Source of the DNA: Chlorokybus atmophyticus
Taxonomy: Eukaryota > Streptophyta > Chlorokybophyceae > Chlorokybales > Chlorokybaceae
Direction: 5' to 3'
NCBI GenBank assembly: GCA_009103225.1
Contig: RHPI01002402.1
Span: 10,094 to 74,093 of the forward strand
Length of the DNA stretch: 64,000 bases
This document shows, in pieces, positions 7,587 through 22,337 of the stretch. A model generated the notes under the pieces. The model was not told the DNA's origin. It saw nothing but the letters and a program-made list of their open reading frames with translations, and made no database searches. Position numbers and translations under genes: made by a program. Position 1 is the stretch's first letter. Each line of letters starts with the position of its first letter.

Positions 7587-10500
7587 ATGGCGGTAAGTCG
7601 AGCAACTGCTGCTGCTTCGGCTGCTGCGTTGTTGCCCGCCCAGGCTTATTTGAGAGCAGACTTAGCTTTCATGCGCATATGCTGGCGTGTATGTGTGTCA
7701 CGTGCCTTCGCGATCTTTACGTTTGGAATGCCTCACACATGGCTTAGTGGATCCCCGGTGGGGTTGCTTGTATTCATCCATGCCGTTGCTCACGCGCTCG
7801 AACTGTGCTCACAATAAACACTTCTGTTATCTGCGGGCAAAGTTCCGATCAAAGTATCGCTGATGCTCACGCGGTCCCGTTTTTAGCGTCCTTTTCTTGC
7901 TCTTGGGGTTTCTTTTGTGCCTGTCTTCTTGCTTTGGGGTCACAATTGCTGCAGTAAGCATGGCATGTAGTTCTATATGGCTTTGGTGAGATGTGATAAG
8001 CAGCAAAATGTCCGTGTTGGCCAGGGTTATGTAGCTCTGCAAAACAGCTAGCTTGAATCGCATTGAGGTGCAACCTGTCACAGTCGACTGACTCACTTTC
8101 CAGCAAGGGGTCGGCTGTGGCATGAGTTGATAACGTCACAAGCAGAAGATGTATTCAGTCGTTGCAGCACACACGCGCGCGCGTGCACACATGCCCTCAC
8201 ACGTACAAATTGAATGTACTACGGTGTGTAACGAACGAAGGAACTGTTGCGATATACCACTGTCAATGTCGCAGGAAAGCGATGAAGTTGCCCACTTGCA
8301 CGCTGCCCTTGAACAAAAGGTACAACAGGCCTGCGCATGAAGTGGTGACCCGCAACCAGTGTTGCTACAGCTTGCTGACATCATGCATGCCTGTGTCATC
8401 AGGAATATGAGCTGCAGCTGGCATTGGAGCAGAAGAAGCTTGCAACAGCAGCTGCGGCGTCTGCTGGAACCAAACAAGTCAGTACATACCGAGGGCCTTA
8501 TGTCCTGCAGCATGTGACATAAACCATTGCCATCGCTAAGTGACTTCCCAGCTTACTGTGTTCTGCTATAATCGCTATGCTTTAGGTGTCATCATCATCT
8601 GTCACCGCCATCGCACAACTGGAAGCCGAACTCCGGCTGGCCAAACAAGAGGCAAGCTTGTAGCCTGCAGCTTGCGTGTACATCACCTTGCGCGCAACAA
8701 CATCACTTGCGTGTACACATCTTGACATGTATGACTTTATCTCTGGTGACAGGCGCAGGCGCTAATAAAGGATCGTGAGGCAGCAGAGAGGCAGCTCAAA
8801 TCTGAAAGGCATGCGCATGCGAGCACGCTGAAGAAGCTCGAAGGGGCTGAGGCGCAAGCCCTCCAAATACAGACTCTTGAGAACACCGTGAAGAGCCTAA
8901 AGCAGCAGATGGAACAATATCAAGTAAGCTCATTCACATTGGGATGCTGTATCGCATGCAGTGGGCTGTGTGACAAGCACAACTTTGCACGTAATCCTCA
9001 CGCAAGTAGGCAACATTGCGAGTACTCAGTTGTCTGTACTCATGCAATTTTTTTCTCATATTAGGAAGAAACCTCAACGCTGAAAAAGTTGCAAAGGCAG
9101 AAAACAGTCGCGATTGAAAAGCTGCAGGTAAGACTCGCGTGCAAGTGTGTTGTGCGTAGTAGCGTTTCCCTTGTCATCGCCTTCACCACTCTCGCTATGG
9201 CATCACAGCTTGTTTCAACAGGCCAAATTGGACGTGGCTCAAGACGCTGCAGCAGACGCCAGCAAGAAGAACAGTCTGGCGGACGCTCAGCGCCAGATAC
9301 AGCAGCTGCAGCAGGAGAAGAGGTTGCTTGAGCAGGAGCTCAGCAAGCAGTCGGTCGTGGTCGCGCGCACAGCGGCTCAAAATGATGAGGAAGACGGCAT
9401 GATACCTGTCAAGCAGTGGCTGGGAGAAAGAAGCCTCCTGCAGGTTAGTCGCGCACGCGTGCGTTGACATGCACAGGGCGCGAGCTGCATTCTGAATGTT
9501 ACACTTGACATTCCATGGCACAAACGCGGGGTCTGGCTTCTTCATCATTTTGCGTTGTGGTAGTGAGTGCGGTAGTGTGAGCGTATTGTAATGGGTGCTG
9601 TACAGGGCCAGGTCAAGGCTCTGAAGGAGAAGCTAGCCACAGCAGAAAGAGTAGTCAAGAGCGAGCAGCAAGTGAAGGTCAGTTGGCCACAGGTGTTATG
9701 TGCTTAGCTGAAATTTATTGTCGGCTCACGCGCATGTCTGCTCATTTCGTTTACAGGAGAAGCTTCGCCAGCGCATTGCTTTGTTAGAGCAGACGGTCAA
9801 AACCACCACCTCAACGCCAAGCAGCCGCAGATCAAGCTTCAGCTCGCTGCCGCCTTCGCCAAGTCCAGCAAAGGGTACATTCCCCTCCAGCTGGCTCGCA
9901 ATGAGCACTTGAAACACAGTAGTTGTACACTGACTTGCAAGGTACTCAATCTGTTTGCAGGCTCGGCAACTGTGCAGCCCACAGCAGCGCCAGCAGGTTC
10001 AGAGGCTCAAGACCCAGCTGCAGCGATGGAACCTGTGCCAGGCGAGCATAACGCATGGTGTGCGTGTGTGAGACACTGTGCAGGTTTGTTGACCGATTTG
10101 TCAGACTTTCTATTGTCGTGTTCAGGCGCTCTGTTTGAAGCACTGCAGCGTGAAGTGCTGCTGTTGCGCAGTCAGATTGCGGAGACCACGAGTTTGCTGT
10201 CTGACAAGGACGCTTCCATTGAGGTTTGTGCTGCGGACTGTTGGATGGGTGATGGGGACTCTGCTCGTGCACATGCAGCAAGTTTTGGCAAATGGCCAAC
10301 AGCATCAACACGCTGCATTGCTATGCAGATGCTGGTGAAGAAGGCGGACACACTCGCGAAGGCCAAGGAGGCCGATGCAAAGAAATTGAAGCGTGAGATG
10401 GCGAGCGTGCAAAAGGATTTGGCAGCTGCTCGTCTCGGCGTCATAACAAAAGAGGAAGAGTGCAAGGTATGTGCCAATCGTGCATGTGGTGAATATGGTG

Positions 10501-10610
10501 CAGGCGTATTGCACGCATGCATGTTTACCTGTGCTGCATCGCAGGAGAGGGAGCTGGCGCTGAAGCAAGATCTGTTCCAGTTGAAAAGGCGGTTACAGGG
10601 AAGCAACTAA
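7587..10610 (+). CDS. Multi-exon coiled-coil protein (unidentified)
   Basis: The proposed first exon is only ATG GCG (7587-7592) before GTAAG. It joins in phase to ESDEVAHLHAALEQK (from 8273), EYELQLALEQKKLATAAAA (from 8403), VSSSSVTAIAQLEAELRLAKQE (8586-8651) and AQALIKDREAAERQLKSER… (8753-8922). Further exons follow near 9065, 9223, 9606, 9757, 9961, 10126, 10330 and 10545, the last ending RRLQGSN at TAA 10608-10610. Almost every exon is heptad-rich (Leu, Gln, Glu, Lys, Ala) and predicted coiled coil. A Ser/Pro-rich linker (TSTPSSRRSSFSSLPPSPSP) sits mid-protein, and a short non-coil piece reads DGMIPVKQWLGERSLLQ. The intron after LAKQE uses a GC donor (8652-8752). A golgin-like or centrosomal scaffold role is possible but no diagnostic C-terminal domain (GRIP, GRAB) is visible. 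The alternative start is ATG 8266 (MSQESDEV). Confidence 0.7.
7867..8139 (-). CDS. ORF with Cys pairs inside intron 1 of the coiled-coil gene; possible transposon remnant
   Basis: A 90-codon minus-strand frame reads …DCDRLHLNAIQASCFAELHNPGQHGHF…YRTTCHAYCSNCDPKARRQAQKKPQ… to a stop at 7867-7869. The spacing CHAYCSNC and the basic tail resemble a small zinc-binding C-terminus such as ends some DNA-transposon proteins. The family is not recognised and no upstream catalytic exons are visible on the minus strand. It lies wholly inside the first intron of the opposite-strand gene. It may be a fragment of a mobile element, or chance. Confidence 0.3.
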   Translation of the reverse strand: MTLSTHATADPLLESESVDCDRLHLNAIQASCFAELHNPGQHGHFAAYHISPKPYRTTCHAYCSNCDPKARRQAQKKPQEQEKDAKNGTA

Positions 10611-11349
10611 CCAAAGGCGTCAGCTGTGAGACAGGAGGTTGATATCAAGGGTTTATCTCATGTGGTCAACCGAGAAAGTTCCTTACCAACACAGGACACA
10701 TATCGTGTCTGTATCTGTCAGAAAGTTCTTTATGCCAGATGCGGTAGCTTTGTGCTTGCACTCAACACAGGGCTGACGCGTAGTACATACAGCTGTAGGC
10801 GTGCGGTTTGTTGCAATGACAAGACGATTGGTCTGCAAGCATGTCGCTGTCAGTGTCGCCTAGGACTGTGACATACATGAATGCATTGACCTTGAACACG
10901 TGCACCATGCAGCTCAATGGCTACTTGCTCTCTCTTACCTGTTGACCGACTAGGAACCAACCTTGCTAATTGAATTGTGTAGATAATTGGTGCGACATAA
11001 TACTCAACATGGCCTATTGTGACATCCTGCAGGGCACGCGCTTGCAATACCACTCATAAAACTATTGCGTCTTCCTTCCTTCGAGCAGATATGCCCTTAG
11101 TTCTGTTAAAAAGCATGCAACAAACGCTGATTGTGCAGTGCTCACAATGAGACACGCAGCTAGCTAAGGTTTCAACTTCAACATACATGTGCAGCATTTT
11201 GTAGTGCGGTGTCTGTGTTGCATTGCCTAGACTGCATGGACAACTTCATCAAACCCAATCAATACACTACGCGCGATTGGGTGACAACCTGCTGTTTACG
11301 ACAACCACTACACCTGTGTGCGTGCGCCTCACAGCCCCTCCAAGTCATG
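10611..11349. other. Convergent intergenic spacer
   Basis: Downstream ends of the coiled-coil gene (+) and the PITH gene (-). I see no coding exon, RNA gene or notable repeat. Poly(A) signals are not distinct enough to call. Confidence 0.5.
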
Positions 11350-13288
11350 TCATGCATGGCCTTCCTCAATCTTCTTGAATTTACTCATGTCGGTCGTCTC
11401 CACACTGAGGGAAAAGCAACCGGAGACTTACAATAACATTCATCAATGGTTGCATGACTGAGGAATAGTAGACTGCTTCGTACTGAGATTGACAATTATA
11501 CCAACAACGGCACAAGCTTACGTGTTGCCAAACAGCTGAATCTTTGAGAGTTCCGTCACGTCTGTCCCTTTCTGATTGCTCTCGATGAATATTGTCAAAC
11601 TGCGTGCACCCATTGTGCAGATGTAAAGCAGCATACACTGTTGTATGGTATAATAGGTAATTGGAAAGAGTGCGAATGCATACCTTCGCACGCTTTGAAA
11701 CTTTACGTAGTACAACTGAAGAGGTTCGCCCTGCGCACAAACAAAAGAGACTTTGTAACACAAAAATGCTGTGACAAAAGTTTTGGCATACCGATACATT
11801 GAGTGCAGAAGGTTTCAAATCTTTACATGAAACTGTACCGTTTCAACTTGAGAGGGGCTTAGTTCCAGCGTTTGCGTTGCAGGATCGCTCCCCGCTTCAC
11901 TGCCGGTAAAACACTTCAGTGTCATACAATCCTTCAAGACAAACACGACAGCCCCTGTTCTCCACACCCACCCCAACACACGCAGATGCAACGTGTCTTC
12001 CTGTTGGAATAATGCAAGAGCAGCCACCTTCTGTTATATCGTCAATACGCACCTGAACCCTATACTGTGCGTGTTGATAAACAACTTCACCACCCTTGGC
12101 CCCGACCCTGCACACAACAATGAAAATTGGTCAGCCATATACTAGACAACAAACACAACTTCCAACAACAACACCGTCAACCAGTCTCTCTCTCTCACTC
12201 ACTGTCATTATTGGTTTCTTCCTCTGAAGAAGCAGCAGTTGCGGCTTTGAATGCGATAGAGTGCAGTCGGATCATCTGATTGAACGGCACGTAAAGAAGC
12301 AGCTGCTCGTCCGCGTCGCTCGCAAGGCGGAGACCATCATCCTCCCTGTACCCCTTTTTATGTTGGGGATCGATGGGTTATTGAGGTGTCATGGCGTTTG
12401 AAGTGATCAGACTGTAGGTCTGGTTGTCAATATACTAAAGACACGGAGATGGCGAATAATGCATACAGATGATGCAGGGCGGTTTCGTCAAAGCAAAAGA
12501 GGGGGCAGAGGAACAGGAAAGCAGTGATGCAGTTACGCACGAGAATGTACAGTCCAAATCAGATCCAATTCATGTGTTTAGTTGCTTGTGCTCAATCATA
12601 CGGTTCATACCAGTGCCAGCATAGTTCAACAACAACAGAGAATCTCGCTTCACACCTAACGATTCTATCAGGCGCATTGCGGAACAACCGGGAAAATAGA
12701 CATAAGATCATCAGTAACTCTATGAAAAGGTCAGAAACACCCATGTAAATGTAAGTCGCCCTGACTATTCGTTCTCACCTGTTTGAGGACATTCTGCCAT
12801 GTGTGACTCGGATGCTCGTTCAGGCATTCCACCGACTGCCACTCTATGAAATCCAGGAGATCAACCTGTTTGTAGCAGACGTCATGAGTCTCAACGACGA
12901 CAACAACAACAGCAGTAGCAGTTATAGTAATAACGCGACAGTCACGCTGAACATCGCTGATAGCGACAGCAATGACATTGACAGTGACAGCAATAGCAGT
13001 AGCGGTAGTTGTTGGCGTGATAATGTTTGGTGAGTAATAACAGAGATGACAACCATCACAACGATATCGTCAACGTGATAGTCATCAATAAAAACAGCCT
13101 CTTGCATAGAACACAACGATTGAAGCGCAGCTTAGGTTGAGCGTCAGATGAGGTGCGAGCAGGACAGCTTCAGCATAGTCAGCATGCACAAATGCTGTGC
13201 GTGTATGTGCTGCTGGAACACAATATCGCCGGAAACAAACACCAACAAAGCATGCGAACAAAGTCCACACCTGCCCCTTAGCAGCCAT
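11350..13288 (-). CDS. PITH-domain protein (PITHD1/TXNL1 C-terminal family)
   Basis: Seven exons on the minus strand join in phase. They are MAAKGQ (13288-13271); [20 protein letters not shown]…NVLKQ (about 12871-12786); [20 protein letters not shown] (about 12350 down); [18 protein letters not shown], then [55 protein letters not shown]…; and [18 protein letters not shown] to TGA 11350-11352. The series [24 protein letters not shown] and LTIFIESN is the consensus path through the PITH beta-sandwich, which in TXNL1 and PITHD1 binds the 26S proteasome. The protein is about 190 residues, almost all PITH. It has no thioredoxin domain, so it is PITHD1-like rather than TXNL1. It lies head to head with the gene at 13698, 409 bp away, with a GGC run (sense) just upstream of its ATG. 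The first intron holds CAA/CAG low complexity near 12897-13010. Confidence 0.88.
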
Positions 13289-13697
13289 GCTGATAACGCA
13301 ACCAGCAGCGCGAATCACCACCGCCGCCGCCGCCGCCGCACCCCAACTTTGAGGTAGATTACAGCACGACAACTACGCTAGGTTGCGTGTAACCCCAGCG
13401 ACCTCCACAACGACAACGCCAACGACAACAACAACAACAACAACGCGCCAGCATCCACCGCACCGCAAAACCCAACTCTAATGACAATCCATGCCAATTT
13501 GCCAAACATCGATGCCTCTGCTGGCATTCGCGCCTTGAGAAAGCGCTAGAGTCCCAATCACTTCGGTAAACCCGATTGGCGCCGGGTCAGGTCAGTCCCA
13601 ATGAGTCTTTTCTTCTGACCTAGGACCAGGCCGTCACGTGACCCCGGACTAGAGGGTTGTTGCGGCGGCGGCGGCGGCGGCGGCGGCGTTGGTAGCG
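13289..13697. promoter_or_regulatory. Putative divergent promoter with GGC repeats at both ends
   Basis: This separates the head-to-head starts of the PITH gene (-) and the gene at 13698 (+). A CCGCCG run at 13320-13340 is GGC on the sense strand of the PITH gene, and a GGC run at 13660-13687 is sense for the + gene. (CAA)n low complexity occurs at 13410-13443. Confidence 0.45.
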
Positions 13698-15456
13698 ATG
13701 GCGGATGCGGAGGTGCTTGGGTCGTCTCGGTCCTTCACGGCCAGGGGGAGTGGTAGTGTAGGTGAGGTGAACGCTGAGCGGGAGAAGGACTTGGAGTCGG
13801 CCAGGCTGGTGGCGGAGATTAATAGGCGGAAGACGGCCCTGTTTGAGATCGCCGCACAGGTGGGTTGGAGGAGTATACATGGATTGGGGGTTGGGGATGA
13901 GAGTCGTTTCAATTACGTTTTGTGGTTGTGAGTGCTGACTTGAAGTTGTTAGTAGTAGTGTGCACGACGTTGGCAATGTTGCTTCCTGAAGTACTCTTTT
14001 TGGCTTTGGGGTTATCTCAGTGCCTGGGGTAAATAGCCACTGCATGTTCTGATCTCATGACACTGCATTTCATCAATGTTGATATACCAAACGCGAGATG
14101 GCAAGCATTCATGGCCTGCTGCTATGTAGTCACCTGCTGTGTACACCACAATCTCTGATGAACGGCCGTGCCATAGAACCATGCCGATTACGCACACGCA
14201 CGTAACTTGCAATAGAGCTGCTAGAAAGCGTGCTCAAGCGAAAAGGGGCCAGATGTGTTGCACACCAATACAACCCATGCATGCAAGCACACGCGAGCAC
14301 ACCCAGCTTGCACATGCACGCACTGCAGGTTCAATGAGACACAAGGGTCGTACGCGCATGCACACACATACATAGCCGCACATCAATGGTAACATGCTTA
14401 GTTACAACACCGCGCTCATGCAACATACAGAAACTCGAACAAAAGCCGGGTTTCCGTAAGCTATTGTCATCACACCCATTGTGGTAGGCATGATGCATGC
14501 GTCACATAATAATGTCAAGATGGCTGGTGAACTAGATCTCTCATGATGTTGCATCAACCCAACCAATCACATTGGTATGCTGTGTCCCCAATACCATTAA
14601 CCCGNNNNNNNNNNNNNNNNNNNNNNNNNNNNNNNNNNNNNNNNNNNNNNNNNNNNNNNNNNNNNNNNNNNNNNNNNNNNNNNNNNNNNNNNNNNNNNNN
14701 NNNNNNNNNNNNNNNNNNNNNNNNNNNNNNNNNNNNNNNNNNNNNNNNNNNNNNNNNNNNNNNNNNNNNNNNNNNNNNNNNNNNNNNNNNNNNNNNNNNN
14801 NNNNNNNNNNNNNNNNNNNNNNNNNNNNNNNNNNNNNNNNNNNNNNNNNNNNNNNNNNNNNNNNNNNNNNNNNNNNNNNNNNNNNNNNNNNNNNNNNNNN
14901 NNNNNNNNNNNNNNNNNNNNNNNNNNNNNNNNNNNNNNNNNNNNNNNNNNNNNNNNNNNNNNNNNNNNNNNNNNNNNNNNNNNNNNNNNNNNNNNNNNNN
15001 NNNNNNNNNNNNNNNNNNNNNNNNNNNNNNNNNNNNNNNNNNNNNNNNNNNNNNNNNNNNNNNNNNNNNNNNNNNNNNNNNNNNNNNNNNNNNNNNNNNN
15101 NNNNNNNNNNNNNNNNNNNNNNNNNNNNNNNNNNNNNNNNNNNNNNNNNNNNNNNNNNNNNNNNNNNNNNNNNNNNNNNNNNNNNNNNNNNNNNNNNNNN
15201 NNNNNNNNNNNNNNNNNNNNNNNNNNNNNNNNNNNNNNNNNNNNNNNNNNNNNNNCCACTCTCATCTCAGGTCTCTCCCCAGTCGATGCGCGCCCCCGCC
15301 GGTTCCCCCCTCCACCGTCCCCTCGTCTCCGCCTGCTCTCTTGTAGACTTTGTCGACGGGGGCGCGTACTGGGAGGCCGTGAGACGGGTGTTCGGGGAGG
15401 AGGCGTTGGGACGGGGACGGAGGGCGGCGGGGAGGGCCATGGGGAGAGATGCGTAA
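13698..15456 (+). CDS. Unidentified gene interrupted by an assembly gap
   Basis: The first exon (13698-13859) starts at ATG in a GGC-rich leader and encodes 54 residues beginning MADAEVLGSSRSF. They include an acidic-basic helix (EREKDLESARLVAEINRRK) and end before GTGGGT. The following intron holds GT/CA-rich sequence and then an N run (14605-15255). After the gap an acceptor (CTCTTGTAG) precedes an in-phase piece reading FVDGGAYWEAVRRVFGEEAL…GRDA and a TAA at 15454-15456, which could be the last exon. Linking the two pieces is inference; exons are probably missing in the gap. I do not recognise the family. A short coiled-coil N-terminus and a basic, Arg/Ala/Gly-rich C-terminus are all that can be said. 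Confidence 0.45.
14605..15255. other. Assembly gap (651 N)
   Basis: Undetermined bases; exons of the surrounding + strand gene may be lost here. Confidence 0.99.
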
Positions 15457-17725
15457 TGGATACTGTGTGCATGTACCCATGTATGTGTATAGGTGTACAA
15501 TCCTGCTGTGAATTTCTCTCTGGCTGTACTTGTTTTCTCTGGCTCTGCCGCGTTTGTAGCCAGCTGGTCAGGGTGCCCAGGGTGCGTATGTGGCCGTTGA
15601 CAGCCCAACGCTGTGCGGAATACAAGCGAAGCAGATACACTGTAGTTGTGGTGTGGAGTCGTGTTGGCCAAGCTCAAACAGCCAGCTTCACAGCTTTTGG
15701 CCGCAATCGCATCGGTTGTTGTTGTGTGGGCAGAGGCTCCACAAAGGCAATGATTGTTGAGATTGAAGGCGTGCGCGCGCTGTAAGTCACAGGGCTCTGC
15801 CACTTCCTCACTTGCTTTCTGCTGCTTACACTTCACAAGTTGCTCTCCCCGTAGTGGTCAGGATAACCTGTGAAATTGCCGAGTGTTTGCAGGTCAGGTG
15901 GTGTCAGCCATTCACCGTGCCTGCTTTGCACATGCACGCACACACGCACATACGCCCATGGGCACACATGCCCACACCTGCACACGCACGCACACACCTA
16001 CACGCGCAGGCAGGCAGGCGCGTGGATGTGCTTTCTATTGCATCAGCAAGCTCAAGTCCTGTTACACCGCTATGCGCGTGTGCATGTCTAGGCGAGGCGG
16101 ACTAGTGTTGCATACCTACGACTGCGTGCTGTGCTATGACCAATGGCCGGCTTTATTGTATCGTACACCTACATACAGCACGAGCACGCACGCCTCACCC
16201 CTCGCCCTGCCTGACTGCCTGCTCGCTGGTTGTTGGTGTCGTTGCTGCGAGCCTACGCCAAAGGGTCTAACCACGGCTTGCCTGCTGTGCTACAGGTCTG
16301 CTTTGCTCTGCCTTGCCTCTCATTGCCCCCGCCCGACATTGCATGCACTTAGCTACAGCACGTGCTTGTAGCTAGCAGGTAGCAAGTGCCCCCGGTTGTA
16401 ATTGCACTTGTAACGCCTGCTCTCATTGCCTGTGGTGTGCTGCCTTGGTTGTTCCTAGCTAGCCTATGACATGCTTGGCATCTGCGATACATATTAGCTT
16501 ACATACAACGTATACCATCTCTACAACAGCACAGCACAGCACAGCACAGCACAGCAACACACTCATCCCACTACCCATCCCACCCGCCACGCCTTGCCTT
16601 GCTGTCGCTGCTGCGTTGCTGCTGTGGTTGCAGTCCTGGTCCCACTGGCTCTAACTACCGGCGCCTGTTGCTACAGGTTTGTACACGGTTGCTTTGCCAT
16701 CCTGCCCTGCCCTGCCCTGCCTCGCCCATCCCTCCGCCCCACTCACATGCACTTAGTTGGCACATAGTTAGCTTGTAAGCTCCTGGTGGAATCAAAGGCC
16801 TACCCCCTGCATGTGCCTTGCTGCTGTGCCCTGCCACGCTGCCACATGAAAAAGTGATTGCAGTTGGTGAGGGTACATGCTAGCTGAGCGCGCCCGTCTT
16901 GGGCAATGCGCGGTGAGGCTGGGTGCGTGTGCCTAACCCTGTTGCATCATTGGTCCTGTGTGTGGTGCTAGCTGGTGTTTCTGCTTTGCTGCTTGCTTGC
17001 TTCCTAATTGGCCCCATTGGCATACCCTATGCTTGCATCTGCCACTTAGATAAGCCTGTATACCATCTCTACACGAAACCGCGCAAAGAGCAACACAAGC
17101 CACTACAGTAGCGAGAAGCAAGACCTTGCTTATAGCAATGTGGAACACAATGCCAAAAACATCCAAAGGCTGTGCACCCCTGCTGTGCTGCTGCATGCTG
17201 TGTGTAGTATGCTATGATAAGCCATCCATGCATGTGCGCATTGCACTTGCACGCAATGTATGTACACACAGACCAGTCTCCTCCCTCTCCTCCTCCTTGT
17301 CGTGCTGCCAGCAGCCAGGCCAAGCCATTCCTTAAGCCTAGCTTACACGCGTCTGCATGGCGAGCGAGCACCTTACCGCCGCCGCCGCCGCCGCTTACCT
17401 GCACATCAACGCCAAGCTGCACAGAGGGGCAGGGGTAGGGTGGGTGGGACATGCTTGGCCAGGGGCACAGCGGCGGCGGTGGCCGGGGTGGATGAAGAGG
17501 GTCATGGCGTCCAGGTCGTGCATTGTACTTGGGTGGTCCGACTGCTTGGGCTAAGGCATGCCATGCCAGGCTGGGCTGGGACTGCGGCGGCGAACTGGAC
17601 TCTGGCCTGGCCTGGTCTGGTGGCTGCTTGCCGGTCCCACCCTGGTTTGGGTTGGCGTAGAGGATCAGCTTAACATCTTTAGAAGATTTTCTTGAAACAA
17701 CCACAAAGGGTGCGAGATTGAAGCA
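15457..17725. other. Intergenic, repeat-rich, no supported gene
   Basis: It contains CA-rich tracts (15930-16010), a (CAGCA)n pentamer array at about 16526-16556, CCCTG repeats near 16702-16721, and CTGC-rich sequence throughout. A short ORF at 17357 (MASEHLTAAAAAAYLHINAK…) follows a CCG run but leads to low-complexity translation and has no continuation I can support. No RNA gene is recognised. Confidence 0.5.
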
Positions 17726-21138
<3,413 letters not shown>

Positions 21139-22337
21139 TGCAAGCAGTGACTGCCAGCCTGCTGCCACTTGCATCGCAGTAGGCTAGCATGTGTTGCAGC
21201 AAAGTCTAAACAGTTATTGTTGTACATAGTGAGGGTTGATGACTGAGACCGACTTTAGAGGCTAAGCCCAGATCAAGGCCGAAAGCTAGCCGTATACCTT
21301 AAACGTATTCGTTCCAGTACTGCAGGGTGTCCAATAGTACAGTATTCAGGACCTCTCTTCGCAAACACTTTCTCTCTATGGAGGCAATCTTGAGCGTAAT
21401 TGTATGCATGAGGCCACACTGCACATGCAGCACAACTCTCTACTACCATTGATAAGTGTTGGCTGTCAGTGCCTAACCGCACACATCACAACCCTAGACA
21501 CACACCTTACCATACCCCTTATATACACCCTGTTAGCCATGCAGTGCAGTGCCAAAAGCAACAGCAATTGCAAAGTACATGGGGAGCAGTGAAGTATGCC
21601 CATGTTGTCCGCATGGAGCCGCGCTGCATAGGGAGTGGCCGTGCTTACCGTACATGCATGCATGCGTGCGTGTACTGACACAAACCCTAAGAACGGCAGT
21701 ATGCGGGCGGAGGTGGCAGCGAGGATGTGGGCGAAGAAGGAGGGGGAGTCCGTGGAGTCTGCTGCTGTGGACTTTGGTGCGAGGATGGGCCGCTAACCAA
21801 CAGGCGTGCTACAGGTGATTCAGTCGACAATTGCATGCATGCATGTCTAACAGAGTGGGGTAGTTGGTTAGTTAGTTAGGCCGTAAAGTAGAGTTGCCCG
21901 GTGGTTGCTGTGGTCGGCTTGAGGTATGTAGTGAACTGCCATGCATGCTATTTTTAGACATGATCAATGTGTGCAAGGCGTTTCATTGCATGTCTAGAAT
22001 TGTTTTGAAGATTTATGTACACATACATGTAACTATGCTGCACAAGCGCCGCGTCCGCCTCAGTTGTCGGAGGGCCTTGAGCCATAGGACCCCCATGCAG
22101 TGTCCATACCTACAGACACAGATGCGACTGCACCGACATGGACACCAAGAAGTTCTGGAACACATACCGCGCACTCAATGCTATCGCCCATAACGAACCA
22201 CCTGGTCACTGTGCAACCTGGTGAGCACAGCCAGAGTCCATCTACTGGTACCAAATGTACAAACTAACACGCATGCAAATTCGACAACCTATGCCTACTC
22301 TACCCTATCCTTAACAGCAATGCCTATCATGACTTAA
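21139..22337. other. Intergenic; dispersed repeat and one tiny ORF
   Basis: It holds a 32-codon ORF at 21701-21796 (MRAEVAARMWAKKEGESVES…), preceded by an acceptor-like CGGCAG and rich in Ala/Glu/Lys. It could be a terminal exon of an unseen gene but has no partner. A dispersed repeat copy lies at 22041-22100. TGCATGCATGCATG tracts occur near 21650-21665 and 21834-21846. Nothing else is recognised. Confidence 0.45.
22041..22100. repeat. Dispersed repeat copy 1
   Basis: It shares GTCGGAGGGCCTTG, then GCYAYAGGACCCCC, and upstream GCGCCGCGT with the copies at 33287-33326 and 33379-33425. A further 19-bp match (GCCTAACCGCACACATCAC) occurs 5' of the copies, at 21471-21489 and 33225-33243. Confidence 0.7.

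Noticed and set aside
4094-14604. 16-bp identity CAATACCATTAACCCG at about 4094 and just before the first gap
   Set aside because: About the number of 16-mer matches expected by chance in a window this size; flanks do not extend the match.
14543-15640. Long ORFs of 267-347 codons
   Set aside because: Mostly run through undetermined bases and have no coding evidence of their own.
17357-17554. Possible gene start MASEHLTAAAAAAYLHINAK
   Set aside because: Poly-Ala from a CCG run, then low-complexity translation without a domain or exon partner.
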